35,803 nt of DNA from a virus. Made by a program: the position numbers and the translations under genes. The stretch is taken from positions 1-35,803 of the IMG/VR virus record IMGVR_UViG_3300045993_001033; one strand, given 5' to 3'. The number at the start of each line of letters is the position of its first letter. Position 1 is the first letter of the stretch. Shown here one piece after another: positions 7,675 through 15,234 of the stretch. Under the pieces are notes generated by a model, which did not search any database, was not told where the DNA came from, and worked only from the letters and a program-made list of their open reading frames with translations.

Positions 7675-8327
7675 TCGGCGGAAATCTTTGCATTGAGCTG
7701 CGCAACAGTGAGACCGAGTTTGTCGGCAATGTCTGCCTTCTTAGCATATGGAGTATCGGCAGTAAGATTCTTGAGGATGAACTTCACCTGAGGATCCATG
7801 ACGTGGGCCTTGTCAGATGGCTTAGAGATAGTCTGCGACTGACCAAGCATTGCAACCACTTGATCGTATGTTTCTAATTCATCCTCTTCTGCGTAGCCTC
7901 TTCCATTATCGTAGAGACATTTTTCTGGATCCATTCGATAGAACTTCAGAATCTTTTTGATGTTTTCAAATTGAGATACGCTCACATCTGACCAGCGGTT
8001 TCTCCAGATTGAAATAATTTTGCTGCCCTTCCACAGTCTTCCCTCCACTATATCCTTACGACGTCTGTCGATCTGAGCTGCATCGTGATGGTCTCTCCAT
8101 TCTTGAGCATCCTTTTCCGTTCCATATGGATAATCAAACGCGCCAAATGGGTTAGCTTTAGGTCCGCCATTTATGAGAAACTTATGGATCTCATCGTGAG
8201 TATCAGCAACCACGGTTGCAATTGCAAACTTATCGAATGCAGAGAAAGCAACGGCACCTACATCGCGCCAATGATGGCCAGCAACCCCATCTGGATCCTC
8301 TGCAAGAAATTCTTTGAAGGTCTTCAT
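7671..8327 (-). CDS. Probable internal head protein, single-module member
   Basis: A 218-residue paralogue of the N-terminal module of the following gene. It begins MKTFKEFLAEDPDG, where LAE fits the (I/L)xE rule for T4 prohead protease cleavage. The module elements follow: VAFSAFDKFAIATVV, GSKIISIWRNRWSDVSVSQF, ETYDQVVAML, MDPQVKFILKNLTADTPY and ADKLGLTVAQL. A longer open frame reaches 8474, but the ATG at 8327 makes an ATGA overlap with the upstream gene and restores the shared N-terminal peptide, so I chose it. There are no extra domains. Function unknown. Confidence 0.78.
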   Translation of the reverse strand: MKTFKEFLAEDPDGVAGHHWRDVGAVAFSAFDKFAIATVVADTHDEIHKFLINGGPKANPFGAFDYPYGTEKDAQEWRDHHDAAQIDRRRKDIVEGRLWKGSKIISIWRNRWSDVSVSQFENIKKILKFYRMDPEKCLYDNGRGYAEEDELETYDQVVAMLGQSQTISKPSDKAHVMDPQVKFILKNLTADTPYAKKADIADKLGLTVAQLNAKISAE

Positions 8328-8920
8328 ATCATCTTCTGCGAATCCATCCAAACTTTCTCCTTCGAAGCTCCAGTGAAGGACTCGCTTGGCAAGTAGACAG
8401 CCATTTCCCAGTCGCTCGCTGGAACAATCGAGAACGGTGAGCGCACGTGATCCAAAAGATATCTTTTCCAGCAAGGTTTGAACTGACGATACTTCTGCGA
8501 AGAGGAGAGAATGTCGTATGACATGTTGATCTTCGTTGACTCGTCGAATCGCTTGTTGGATGAGATGTCGTAGAGACGGGATAGAAGTAGTGCGCGAACA
8601 GGAGGAGAGATGTAATGGAGATTCAGACCATAGAAGCCACCCTCGGCTGGCTGGACAACCATTGTGAGTGGGAACTTATCCCAATACTCCATCGAGTCGG
8701 CAGTCTTCGCGTCATAGAAGAACATGTGCATCGAACCAATTGAAGGTCTCGAACGCACGATCAGGGACGGATCTCTCAGAAGGGTATTACGATTAAGAGA
8801 TGAGATGTTCTTGAGACGATTCTGAAACCACTGTCTTGAAGCCTGTGAGCGAGCACGAAAGCGATTAGCTTTGACTTCTGCTTGTACTTTTTGGAATAGA
8901 GACGGAGGTTGAACGGCCAT
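8324..8920 (-). CDS. Conserved T4-like phage protein, role unclear
   Basis: A 198-residue protein with a basic N-terminal helix, then FYDAKTADSMEYWDKFPL and GGFYGLNLHYISPPVRALLL. This pattern (a phrase on 'pathway of pressure' YWDKFP followed by GFxGLNxHY) is one I associate with conserved hypothetical proteins of T4-like myoviruses, often near head-completion and baseplate genes; I cannot name the T4 counterpart with confidence. It has its own late promoter 4 nt before ATG and is followed, with ATGA overlap, by the internal-head-like genes. A virion or packaging-related role is likely by context. Confidence 0.72.
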   Translation of the reverse strand: MAVQPPSLFQKVQAEVKANRFRARSQASRQWFQNRLKNISSLNRNTLLRDPSLIVRSRPSIGSMHMFFYDAKTADSMEYWDKFPLTMVVQPAEGGFYGLNLHYISPPVRALLLSRLYDISSNKRFDESTKINMSYDILSSSQKYRQFKPCWKRYLLDHVRSPFSIVPASDWEMAVYLPSESFTGASKEKVWMDSQKMI

Positions 8921-8924
8921 TTCT

Positions 8925-8930
8925 TATTTA
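8925..8930 (-). promoter_or_regulatory. T4-like late promoter
   Basis: TAAATA, in the run AAATAAATA, lies 4 nt before ATG 8920, with no Shine-Dalgarno sequence. Confidence 0.7.
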
Positions 8931-8939
8931 TTTGAAACT

Positions 8940-9335
8940 TTATGGTAGAACGTTCTCTGCAACTGGTCTATTCGCCGTTGCATTCCAAATGCTCTTACCC
9001 TTTTCGAGAGCAAGATCTTTCAGGAATTTCAGTTGCTTTGGTTTAATGGAAACACTATTTAGAAATGAGAAATGAATTGTGTTTGATGTTTCAACAACCC
9101 TTACCCAACCTTTTCTGTAGGCATACTCATACATGTCAGGCATCGGCACTTCCTTCCCATCAAGGTAGTAATCACGCTGTCCACCATCCGCCCATGTCCT
9201 AACCTCGAAGTGTCCCTTACCAATAACATCGCCAACATACTCGATGTGCCGATTAACTTTGATAAGCTCGCAGTCAGGCGAAAGCCAGAATTCCTGGCGG
9301 CCGTACTCGAGAAGAAACTCCTTAAATGAAATCAT
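8940..9335 (-). CDS. Small protein with capsid-targeting-like N terminus
   Basis: A 131-residue protein that begins MISFKEFLLEYG. The segment FKEFLLE matches the N-terminal peptides of the neighbouring head-protein family, and LLE fits the (I/L)xE prohead protease site. The rest is mixed alpha/beta (for example KGHFEVRTWADGGQRDYYLD) with no domain I can name and without the module of its larger neighbours. ATG overlaps the upstream stop by ATGA. A packaged virion protein is a reasonable guess. Confidence 0.7.
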   Translation of the reverse strand: MISFKEFLLEYGRQEFWLSPDCELIKVNRHIEYVGDVIGKGHFEVRTWADGGQRDYYLDGKEVPMPDMYEYAYRKGWVRVVETSNTIHFSFLNSVSIKPKQLKFLKDLALEKGKSIWNATANRPVAENVLP

Positions 9336-9643
9336 GTGTTGATAACAAGAAGGTAGAAGACTTCACCTGGAGTCTCAGCAACATAATTCCAGCCTGCGAT
9401 GTCTTCATCAGAGCGATCATAATCCGCAGAAGAATACTTGAACTGAAGGATCTTTCCGGTTTTCTCTGACTTCACTGAGATTGGTGCTCGAGCTGAGCGT
9501 GATCCAATGGCTCCATCGATCTGCGATCTATCAACTGTTCCATGACGGCCCTTCCACGAAATGATTGAAGAGAGAAGATGTGCTTCAACGGCTTCTCTGA
9601 TTACGGAGTTTGGGATGTGGGAGGGGATTCTGACGTGTTTCAT
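9332..9643 (-). CDS. Unknown small late protein
   Basis: A 103-residue protein that I do not recognise. The C-terminal half is predicted beta-rich (KILQFKYSS, GEVFYLLVINT). It lies in a chain of three coupled genes (9987 to 8940) joined by ATGA overlaps on both sides and served by the late promoter at 9994-9999. No function can be assigned. Confidence 0.72.
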   Translation of the reverse strand: MKHVRIPSHIPNSVIREAVEAHLLSSIISWKGRHGTVDRSQIDGAIGSRSARAPISVKSEKTGKILQFKYSSADYDRSDEDIAGWNYVAETPGEVFYLLVINT

Positions 9644-9987
9644 TTTGAATATCGGGCGGGTGAGGTGTCTGATGCTAGGTTTGTTTTGATGAATAGGTCA
9701 TGAGCTCTTCCGTCGTAAATCTTTCCTTCATGTTCAATCCATGTATGGGAAATCTTACGGAGTTCTTCCATGATGCCGAACTTCTCTGCATACTCATGCA
9801 TACTCAGTTCGAGGTTTCTCATGCTCATCAATTCCTGTGGTGTAAAGTTTCGTGCTGTGATGTTTGGTTTGTCGATTGAGAAAGTGCCGTCAACTTTCTT
9901 TGGGAAGAAGCCTGCTCTGTTTGCTCTCTGAATGAACTCATAGAAATCTCTGATTGGCGATTTGTGAAAGAGTTCATCGAAGGTCAT
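9640..9987 (-). CDS. Unknown small late protein
   Basis: A 115-residue, mostly helical protein (helices around residues 10-25 and 50-80) that I do not recognise. The start MTFDELFHKSP vaguely resembles the aromatic N-terminal peptides of its neighbours but lacks the FKxFLE core. It is the first gene of a coupled run and has a late promoter 6 nt before ATG. Confidence 0.72.
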   Translation of the reverse strand: MTFDELFHKSPIRDFYEFIQRANRAGFFPKKVDGTFSIDKPNITARNFTPQELMSMRNLELSMHEYAEKFGIMEELRKISHTWIEHEGKIYDGRAHDLFIKTNLASDTSPARYSK

Positions 9988-9993
9988 GCTTCC

Positions 9994-9999
9994 TATTTA
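9994..9999 (-). promoter_or_regulatory. T4-like late promoter containing the upstream stop codon
   Basis: TAAATA lies 6 nt before ATG 9987. Its TAA (9997-9999) is the stop codon of the upstream large protein. Confidence 0.7.
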
Positions 10000-12726
10000 G
10001 CTTACGAGGTCCTCCGGCTTTGGCACATATTTGTTTGGCGCGACCTTTGAGCGATACTTCTTTCCTTTAATGACGATGATGCCGTCAATCCATTTTTTAC
10101 CCGACCAACCGCTTTTCCATCCAAGACCCTTCTCCCATGTTCCATTCTCCCATGTTCCATAGAAGAATCCATCTTTCCATGTGCCATTCTTCCAGACAGC
10201 TTTATCTGAAAATTCACCATATTTCCATATGCCATTCTTCCAGATGCCTGACTTAAAGTAACCGTCTTTCCATGTGCCATTCTGCCATTCGCCGCCCTCC
10301 CATTGACCGTCAAGCCATGTGCCGCCTTTCCACGTTCCAGATTTCCACTTTCCATCGGTCCAAATTCCTCCAGCCCAAACCTTCCCATCCCATTCTGGAT
10401 CGTAAAACTGGTGTTTATTGTCTGCAAACTCTGGTGTATCAAGTGCTCCAAACATTCTAGCGCCAAGCTTCTTCATGTCAGATGAAGCAGCGTCCATAAG
10501 TTGACGAGGATTCTTTACGTTAGCCTTGAAGTCGAGAGCCCTTTTGATCCATTCATAGTCCTCATCCTCATCAGCATACGATTTTATTTTGTCGAAGACG
10601 GTATCGTTGTTGTGCTGAAGATCGTAGATGTGGTCAATGTAAACAGCGAGGTGGGAGGTGTCAGAGTCTGAAACTGCAAATAGCTTTAGCCAACCTTCAC
10701 AGATTCCTGCCCATGCTTTGCCACCATAACCAGGATCCCATCGTAAATTACGATAAACTTTATATGCGAGGTTAACAAACCAGACCTGACTCTTATCGTG
10801 GATCTTAAGAGCGGCCATGACAGAATTGAGAGACTGTGTTCTTTGCGCATTGAAGATATCGCCTGACTTGTGAGGTGCTCCAAGTGCTCTACCGGTTTTT
10901 TTACCGAAATAAGTTTCAAGAAACTCGAAGCCGTCGTTCCCAAGTTTTTTCTTTAAGCGCCATTCAGCCGCCGTCAGTTCTTCACCGCTTGGAACTGAAG
11001 ACATCGCGTATTCGTCATAGGTAAATCCTTCAGATGTTTCAGAGAAGACGTGTCTGAACTCCGCGCACATCGAATAGAAAACAGAATCGAGGAGGTGCTT
11101 CTTCAGGAATGGGAAGAGCTTGTGCGCTGCGGCATTGACTGCCTCAAACGTAGCATCAGTCGATGCATAGAACAATTTGTGGTCAGGTTTGAACTCTCTC
11201 ATCTTCCCAAGGTTGACACCCGCCATATACGAGAGAAGGTAGAAGTCAGCCATCAACACTTGAGGTGAGGATGGAACAGAATATGAAAGCGCAGATTCAT
11301 TGAGGCTCTCACCCATTACCGACATCTGACGAAGCTGAGCAACACTGATGCCAAGATCATCCGCCATTCCATTGATCTTGGAGTATGGAACATCTTTAGT
11401 TGAGATGGCTTTAAGGATCGCCTTCTGTTCTGGATTCATGACGTGCATGATATCCTTGTAGCGATCTTTTACTGAGACCTTCTCGCCTCGAAGCATATCC
11501 TCGACCTCGCCGATTGTAAAGAATGGGGAATCTGACGGGCGGAATCCATCATCATATCCATATTCCTCTGGATTTCCAGGAAGAATCTTCTTGATTCGCT
11601 CAAAGGTTTCATGTGATACTTCATCCCATGAGTCTTTCCAGATAGAACAAACCTTGCTTACTTTCCAGAATCTGCCTGTTACAAGACCAAGATCTCTTCC
11701 TGCAGTTGATGCACCTTCTACCTTTATCCATGCTGCAGTCTCGGCAAAATCTTCTGGCTTTCCTATCAGAACCATACCTCTCTTTGAGAGAAGTTTTACT
11801 GGACCATCATCCTGCTCCGGCTTATAGTAATGGAGTATTGAGCTAATATCTTGGTGTGTTTTGCGCGCACCATAGACTATGAACTTTTCAAAGACGGTAA
11901 AAGCAAATGCATCATGATCGAATGGTTCAATGACATCGTTTGGATAATCAGGACTCTCAAGAAATGTTTTGAAGGAAGGGATTGTGCTCTCAGCGGCGGC
12001 CATGTTCTTGAGTTGTGCAACCGAAATTCCCATACCATCAGCAACGTCATGCATCTTCGAAAGCGGAACGTTCGTATCCTTAGTTGCAATCGCTTTAAGG
12101 ATCGCCTTCTGTTCTGGATTCATGACATGCTTGATGTGATCGAACTGAGCTCCAACAGAAACCGATTTGTGACCGACTTCTTTCCTCACCTCGTCATACT
12201 TATAGATTTTCTTAGCTGCATTTCGATCTGCTATTTCCCACGCATAATCAGTTGGACTGCCGTGGAGATGTGTAATCAGTTTCTCAATGCCTTCAAGTCC
12301 TTGCTTTGAAACTTCATTCCAGCGGTTTTTCCAGACTGCAATGATCTTTGAATCTGTCCAAAGTCTGCCTGTTACCTCGCCAAGATCTCTGTCGCGCGGC
12401 ACCTCTGCATTGCTTCTGAGTATGACAGAACAGTAATCACCAAAATCTGCGACTGACCCAATGATTTGAAGTTTCAGGTCAGAGAGAATCTTTTGAAGAT
12501 ATACGACGCCAATCTCTGCGCTCGGATTTCTCCGTTTTGTATGGATGTAATGAGATACTGCATAACCAATTTCGAGGTGGGTTGGTCCATCACTTCCATC
12601 ACTCTTTCCAAATAGAACAAACTTCTTAAAGACAGCGAATGTAACTGCGTCCTCTGAGTGATATCTCTTTGACTTATCCGAGAATGGAAAGTCAGGTGTC
12701 TCTAGAAAATCTTTGAACGTTAGCAT
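9997..12726 (-). CDS. Large fused head-protein-like protein with C-terminal WxxG repeats
   Basis: A 909-residue protein in four parts. Residues 1-250 are a head-protein module starting MLTFKDFLETPDFP and ending HVMNPEQKAILKAI plus ADGMGISVAQLKNMA. Residues about 252-485 are a second copy that starts with its own targeting-like peptide, PSFKTFLESPDYP, as if two genes had fused. Residues about 490-770 are helical and unrecognised. Residues about 775-880 hold roughly 18 short repeats of the W-x-x-G or W-x-N-G type (such as WKNGTWKDGFF), likely a beta-solenoid or beta-sheet stack, followed by a basic tail. I chose ATG 12726 over GTG 12729 because it sits 4 nt from the late promoter, as in its neighbours. 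Function unknown; a packaged virion protein is inferred. Confidence 0.75.
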   Translation of the reverse strand: MLTFKDFLETPDFPFSDKSKRYHSEDAVTFAVFKKFVLFGKSDGSDGPTHLEIGYAVSHYIHTKRRNPSAEIGVVYLQKILSDLKLQIIGSVADFGDYCSVILRSNAEVPRDRDLGEVTGRLWTDSKIIAVWKNRWNEVSKQGLEGIEKLITHLHGSPTDYAWEIADRNAAKKIYKYDEVRKEVGHKSVSVGAQFDHIKHVMNPEQKAILKAIATKDTNVPLSKMHDVADGMGISVAQLKNMAAAESTIPSFKTFLESPDYPNDVIEPFDHDAFAFTVFEKFIVYGARKTHQDISSILHYYKPEQDDGPVKLLSKRGMVLIGKPEDFAETAAWIKVEGASTAGRDLGLVTGRFWKVSKVCSIWKDSWDEVSHETFERIKKILPGNPEEYGYDDGFRPSDSPFFTIGEVEDMLRGEKVSVKDRYKDIMHVMNPEQKAILKAISTKDVPYSKINGMADDLGISVAQLRQMSVMGESLNESALSYSVPSSPQVLMADFYLLSYMAGVNLGKMREFKPDHKLFYASTDATFEAVNAAAHKLFPFLKKHLLDSVFYSMCAEFRHVFSETSEGFTYDEYAMSSVPSGEELTAAEWRLKKKLGNDGFEFLETYFGKKTGRALGAPHKSGDIFNAQRTQSLNSVMAALKIHDKSQVWFVNLAYKVYRNLRWDPGYGGKAWAGICEGWLKLFAVSDSDTSHLAVYIDHIYDLQHNNDTVFDKIKSYADEDEDYEWIKRALDFKANVKNPRQLMDAASSDMKKLGARMFGALDTPEFADNKHQFYDPEWDGKVWAGGIWTDGKWKSGTWKGGTWLDGQWEGGEWQNGTWKDGYFKSGIWKNGIWKYGEFSDKAVWKNGTWKDGFFYGTWENGTWEKGLGWKSGWSGKKWIDGIIVIKGKKYRSKVAPNKYVPKPEDLVS
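10045..10400 (-). repeat. In-frame WxxG repeat tract
   Basis: Degenerate short repeats (about 15 bp and multiples, encoding W-x-x-G or W-x-N-G units) are visible as recurring TTCCATGTGCC- and CCATTCTTCCA-like strings on the plus strand. They are coding repeats of the large late protein, not a CRISPR or an iteron array: there are no unique spacers of constant length. Confidence 0.8.
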
Positions 12727-12730
12727 CACT

Positions 12731-12736
12731 TATTTA
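12731..12736 (-). promoter_or_regulatory. T4-like late promoter
   Basis: TAAATA, in AATAAATA, lies 4 nt before the chosen ATG 12726. A GTG at 12729 would be only 1 nt from the box, which argues against it as start. Confidence 0.7.
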
Positions 12737-13177
12737 TTACAGGATCTTCATGCCCAGACCACGGAGTGTGTGTTCAGACCATACCTGAAACTTCCAACCC
12801 CTGGCTTCAGCATACTTCTTGGCTGCTTCCCACTTACTCTGATTCTTCACGTAGGTCATAACCTCGAGAACGAACCTCTGAGTTTTCTTCTTTGGGACCT
12901 TCGGCTTATCTATTTCCTTCTGTGGTTTGATCTCGATCAGATATGTCTCACCATTACGAAGCTTGAACTTGAGGTCTACAAAATATCGATGTGGCTGTCT
13001 GTCTGTTCCACAGATGTAGGGTATGACAGTCTCTTCAGAACTCCATGAAATAACATCCGAGTTCTCGTCGAGCCAGCGGAAGGCTGTCCGTTCCCAGAGA
13101 GAACGGTACGTGACGTTAGAAGCATCACCCATATATTTGCCTCTGTTCTTGACTGGATATTTACCGGAGTAGGCCAT
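12737..13177 (-). CDS. 4: Head completion protein gp4 (TnsA/PD-(D/E)xK-like fold)
   Basis: A 146-residue protein that aligns along its whole length with T4 gp4 (150 residues), needed to finish filled heads before tail joining. Shared blocks are MAYSGKYPVKNRGKYMGD, ITYRSxWE-like VTYRSLWERTAF, the HRYFVDLKFK strand and YLIEIKPQ. Asp68 and Glu82-x-Lys84 fit the metal site of the TnsA-like endonuclease fold that this family resembles. It is divergent from the gp48-like gene, with only 18 bp between the two start codons. Its TAAATA lies 13 nt upstream of ATG, longer than its neighbours. Confidence 0.9.
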   Translation of the reverse strand: MAYSGKYPVKNRGKYMGDASNVTYRSLWERTAFRWLDENSDVISWSSEETVIPYICGTDRQPHRYFVDLKFKLRNGETYLIEIKPQKEIDKPKVPKKKTQRFVLEVMTYVKNQSKWEAAKKYAEARGWKFQVWSEHTLRGLGMKIL

Positions 13178-13183
13178 GACGAA

Positions 13184-13196
13184 TAAATACTATTTA
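13184..13196. promoter_or_regulatory. Overlapping divergent late promoters
   Basis: The plus-strand TAAATA (13184-13189) lies 6 nt before ATG 13196, and the minus-strand TAAATA (13191-13196) lies 13 nt before ATG 13177. The two boxes form a near inverted repeat (TAAATACTATTTA) and the minus-strand box even overlaps the A of the plus-strand ATG. Both polymerases cannot open this site at once. Confidence 0.65.
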
Positions 13197-14116
13197 TGGC
13201 AACAGTTCCGACAACAGCACCAGTCAAGAAGTCTTCGACTCCAATCCTCGTTTTCCCCTCTGAACTGCGGTCTGTTGGTGGATATCCTTACATGGCATTC
13301 GTTAGAGATGCGAGAGTTGTCGTTCATGCCAATGAGGATAAGTCTCTTCAAGATTCCATATCCATCCACCTCCCAATGCCGACTGGTCTGAAGTTCGATG
13401 AAGATGCAAGTTATGATGGAGTAGACACCGGACTGGCGGGCGCAGCCTATGACGCTCTTGCAAATGCAGGGTCGAAGATTGGTGCGGCTGATGGTTTTAC
13501 AGGGAAAGCGATGGCCGCACTCGGGCAGGGTAAAGAACTCGTCAACAATTTTGTAACGCTCGAAGCAGCAAAAATCGCAGCACAGAAGATAAGTAATGAT
13601 GCCATCGCTGCGAAGATAAAGCAAGGGAAGGGCATCATCTCGCAATCAAATACCGTCACAACGTTCCATGGGAATAAGGTTCGAACCTTCTCATTCTCAT
13701 ATAAGCTAATTGCAAAGTCAGAGGAAGAGGCTCGAGACATTCGAGCAATCGTAAAGACATTCCGTGAGGCAGTCTATGGGGCAGCAGCATCAGGAGACAA
13801 CATGGGTCTGTCCATTCCACCAAAATGGCACCTAAAGTTCTACTCTTCTCCGGGTGTAGAGAATCCATTCATTCCACAGATTGATGAGTGCTATATAACA
13901 GGTGCGAGTGTATCATTCAACGAAGGGACAAATCTCTTCCACTTCGACGGCTCGCCAATTGAGACAGACGTCACGGTCTCCTTCTCTGAAACCAGAGTTC
14001 TTCGTTATGATGACATTCGTACCCTCCAACCAGAGCTCGCTCAGGTCCAGAAGGGTGTCAAGCGCCGCCCATCCCTGATCAAATCGATCAAAGATGCCTT
14101 TAAGAAAAACAAATGA
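13196..14116 (+). CDS. 48: Baseplate tail-tube cap protein (gp48-like)
   Basis: A 306-residue protein of the gp48/gp54 baseplate-to-tube junction group. Recognisable parts are the SISIHLPMPTGLKFDED strand near residues 45-65, an Ala-rich helical insert at about 75-135, VRTFSFSYKLIAKSEEEA at about 160-178 and the ending LFHFDGSPIETDVTVSFSE. T4 gp48 has 364 residues and caps the baseplate hub where the tube starts. It heads the plus-strand baseplate operon with gp53, gp27 and gp5. The ATG lies 6 nt after the late promoter. gp48 and gp54 are homologous, so the exact choice is less sure than the family. Confidence 0.75.
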   Translation: MATVPTTAPVKKSSTPILVFPSELRSVGGYPYMAFVRDARVVVHANEDKSLQDSISIHLPMPTGLKFDEDASYDGVDTGLAGAAYDALANAGSKIGAADGFTGKAMAALGQGKELVNNFVTLEAAKIAAQKISNDAIAAKIKQGKGIISQSNTVTTFHGNKVRTFSFSYKLIAKSEEEARDIRAIVKTFREAVYGAAASGDNMGLSIPPKWHLKFYSSPGVENPFIPQIDECYITGASVSFNEGTNLFHFDGSPIETDVTVSFSETRVLRYDDIRTLQPELAQVQKGVKRRPSLIKSIKDAFKKNK

Positions 14117-15234
14117 GCTTCTTCAGACAATTTCCAAAGACGACCTACGACCCCCTGAAAAATGGAACGTCGACATCCATCATTGACATCTTTCGTGCAG
14201 TTAAGATCAATGAGCTGGTTCGCGATGCTGTTACGCCATACCAATATTATTCAGTAAGTGATGGAGATAGACCTGACATCGTCTCGCACCGGGTGTATGG
14301 AACTACAGACTACGACTGGACATTCTTCTACGTGAATGATTCACTTCGTGAGGGTCTTCCAGCCTGGCCAAAGTCTCACTTCGAAATGGAGAAGCACCTC
14401 GAGCTCACCTACGATCCATTCGTGGTTCTTCAGTTTGCTACCAGTATTGAGAATGTTGCAGTGAGTCACTTCAAGGTTGGTACTTTTCCGAATTACGTAA
14501 ATGCGCTTCAGTCATATCCATTTGCTAACAATACGGAGCGCACCTTTCTCCATAAACAAGATGCACTCGATTTTATGGCTGGGGAAACGGCCGCAGGTCG
14601 CACAACGGTCCTCCGTGAATATTTCGTCGATAATATTTCTCAGTTCATCGTAGAAACAAAATACTTTTGCTATGGACTGAACTCTGCAGGCATTATCGTT
14701 GGAACTGGAACTGTTCATTCATGGAACCCAGAACTATCCCAGCTCTGGCTATCGGATGTTGAAGGTGACTTTACCCTGGCAGTGAACTGCCGAATTGATG
14801 CCGCCTCCCCAGCCAATCTTCTCGGGTGGGTGTCGAAGTATCTTCCAGGTCTTTACGATTCGGCATACTTCTCAAATCAGCTCGCGGGGTTCCCGATTCT
14901 CGTAAATCCAGATGATGGTTCTACCCCATACTTTCTCTACTCGCCGGACATTCCCGCGATCCAGGCATATCTCGCCGCCTATGGAATGTTCTCCATCAAC
15001 CGAGTGTTCCTCTCTGGCAGAACGGCACCACACCACTACGTTGATGTGGGTGGTGCAGAAGCATCGAACCGATTCCTCTTTGGAGATTCGACCTTCGAAG
15101 AGGCTTCACTTACCCCCATCACCAACTACGAATGGGAAGAAGCTCAGAACGATGGGAAGAGACAGATTAGAATCATTCGTCCAGAGCTCATCACATCTTT
15201 TGCAGATCAATTCGAAAAAGTTCTAAATGCCTGA
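14113..15234 (+). CDS. 53: Baseplate wedge protein gp53
   Basis: A 373-residue gp53-type baseplate wedge protein. The N terminus matches the family strongly: DIFRAVKINELVRDAV, YYSVSDGDRPDIVSHRVYG and YDWTFFYVNDSLREGLPAWP. The family C terminus is also clear (TPITNYEWEEAQNDGKRQIR, then RPELITSFADQFEKVL). T4 gp53 has 196 residues, so about 180 residues are inserted in the middle (about 115-320); I recognise no domain there. The start overlaps the gp48-like stop by ATGA, and there is no Shine-Dalgarno sequence. Confidence 0.88.
   Translation: MSFFRQFPKTTYDPLKNGTSTSIIDIFRAVKINELVRDAVTPYQYYSVSDGDRPDIVSHRVYGTTDYDWTFFYVNDSLREGLPAWPKSHFEMEKHLELTYDPFVVLQFATSIENVAVSHFKVGTFPNYVNALQSYPFANNTERTFLHKQDALDFMAGETAAGRTTVLREYFVDNISQFIVETKYFCYGLNSAGIIVGTGTVHSWNPELSQLWLSDVEGDFTLAVNCRIDAASPANLLGWVSKYLPGLYDSAYFSNQLAGFPILVNPDDGSTPYFLYSPDIPAIQAYLAAYGMFSINRVFLSGRTAPHHYVDVGGAEASNRFLFGDSTFEEASLTPITNYEWEEAQNDGKRQIRIIRPELITSFADQFEKVLNA

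Noticed and set aside
7671-8474. The 267-residue long form of the single-module head protein
   Set aside because: The first 49 residues overlap the upstream gene. The ATG at 8327 gives an ATGA junction and the shared MKTFKEF start.
10045-10400. Short repeats that could suggest a CRISPR or iterons
   Set aside because: They are in-frame, degenerate WxxG codons with no constant-length unique spacers.
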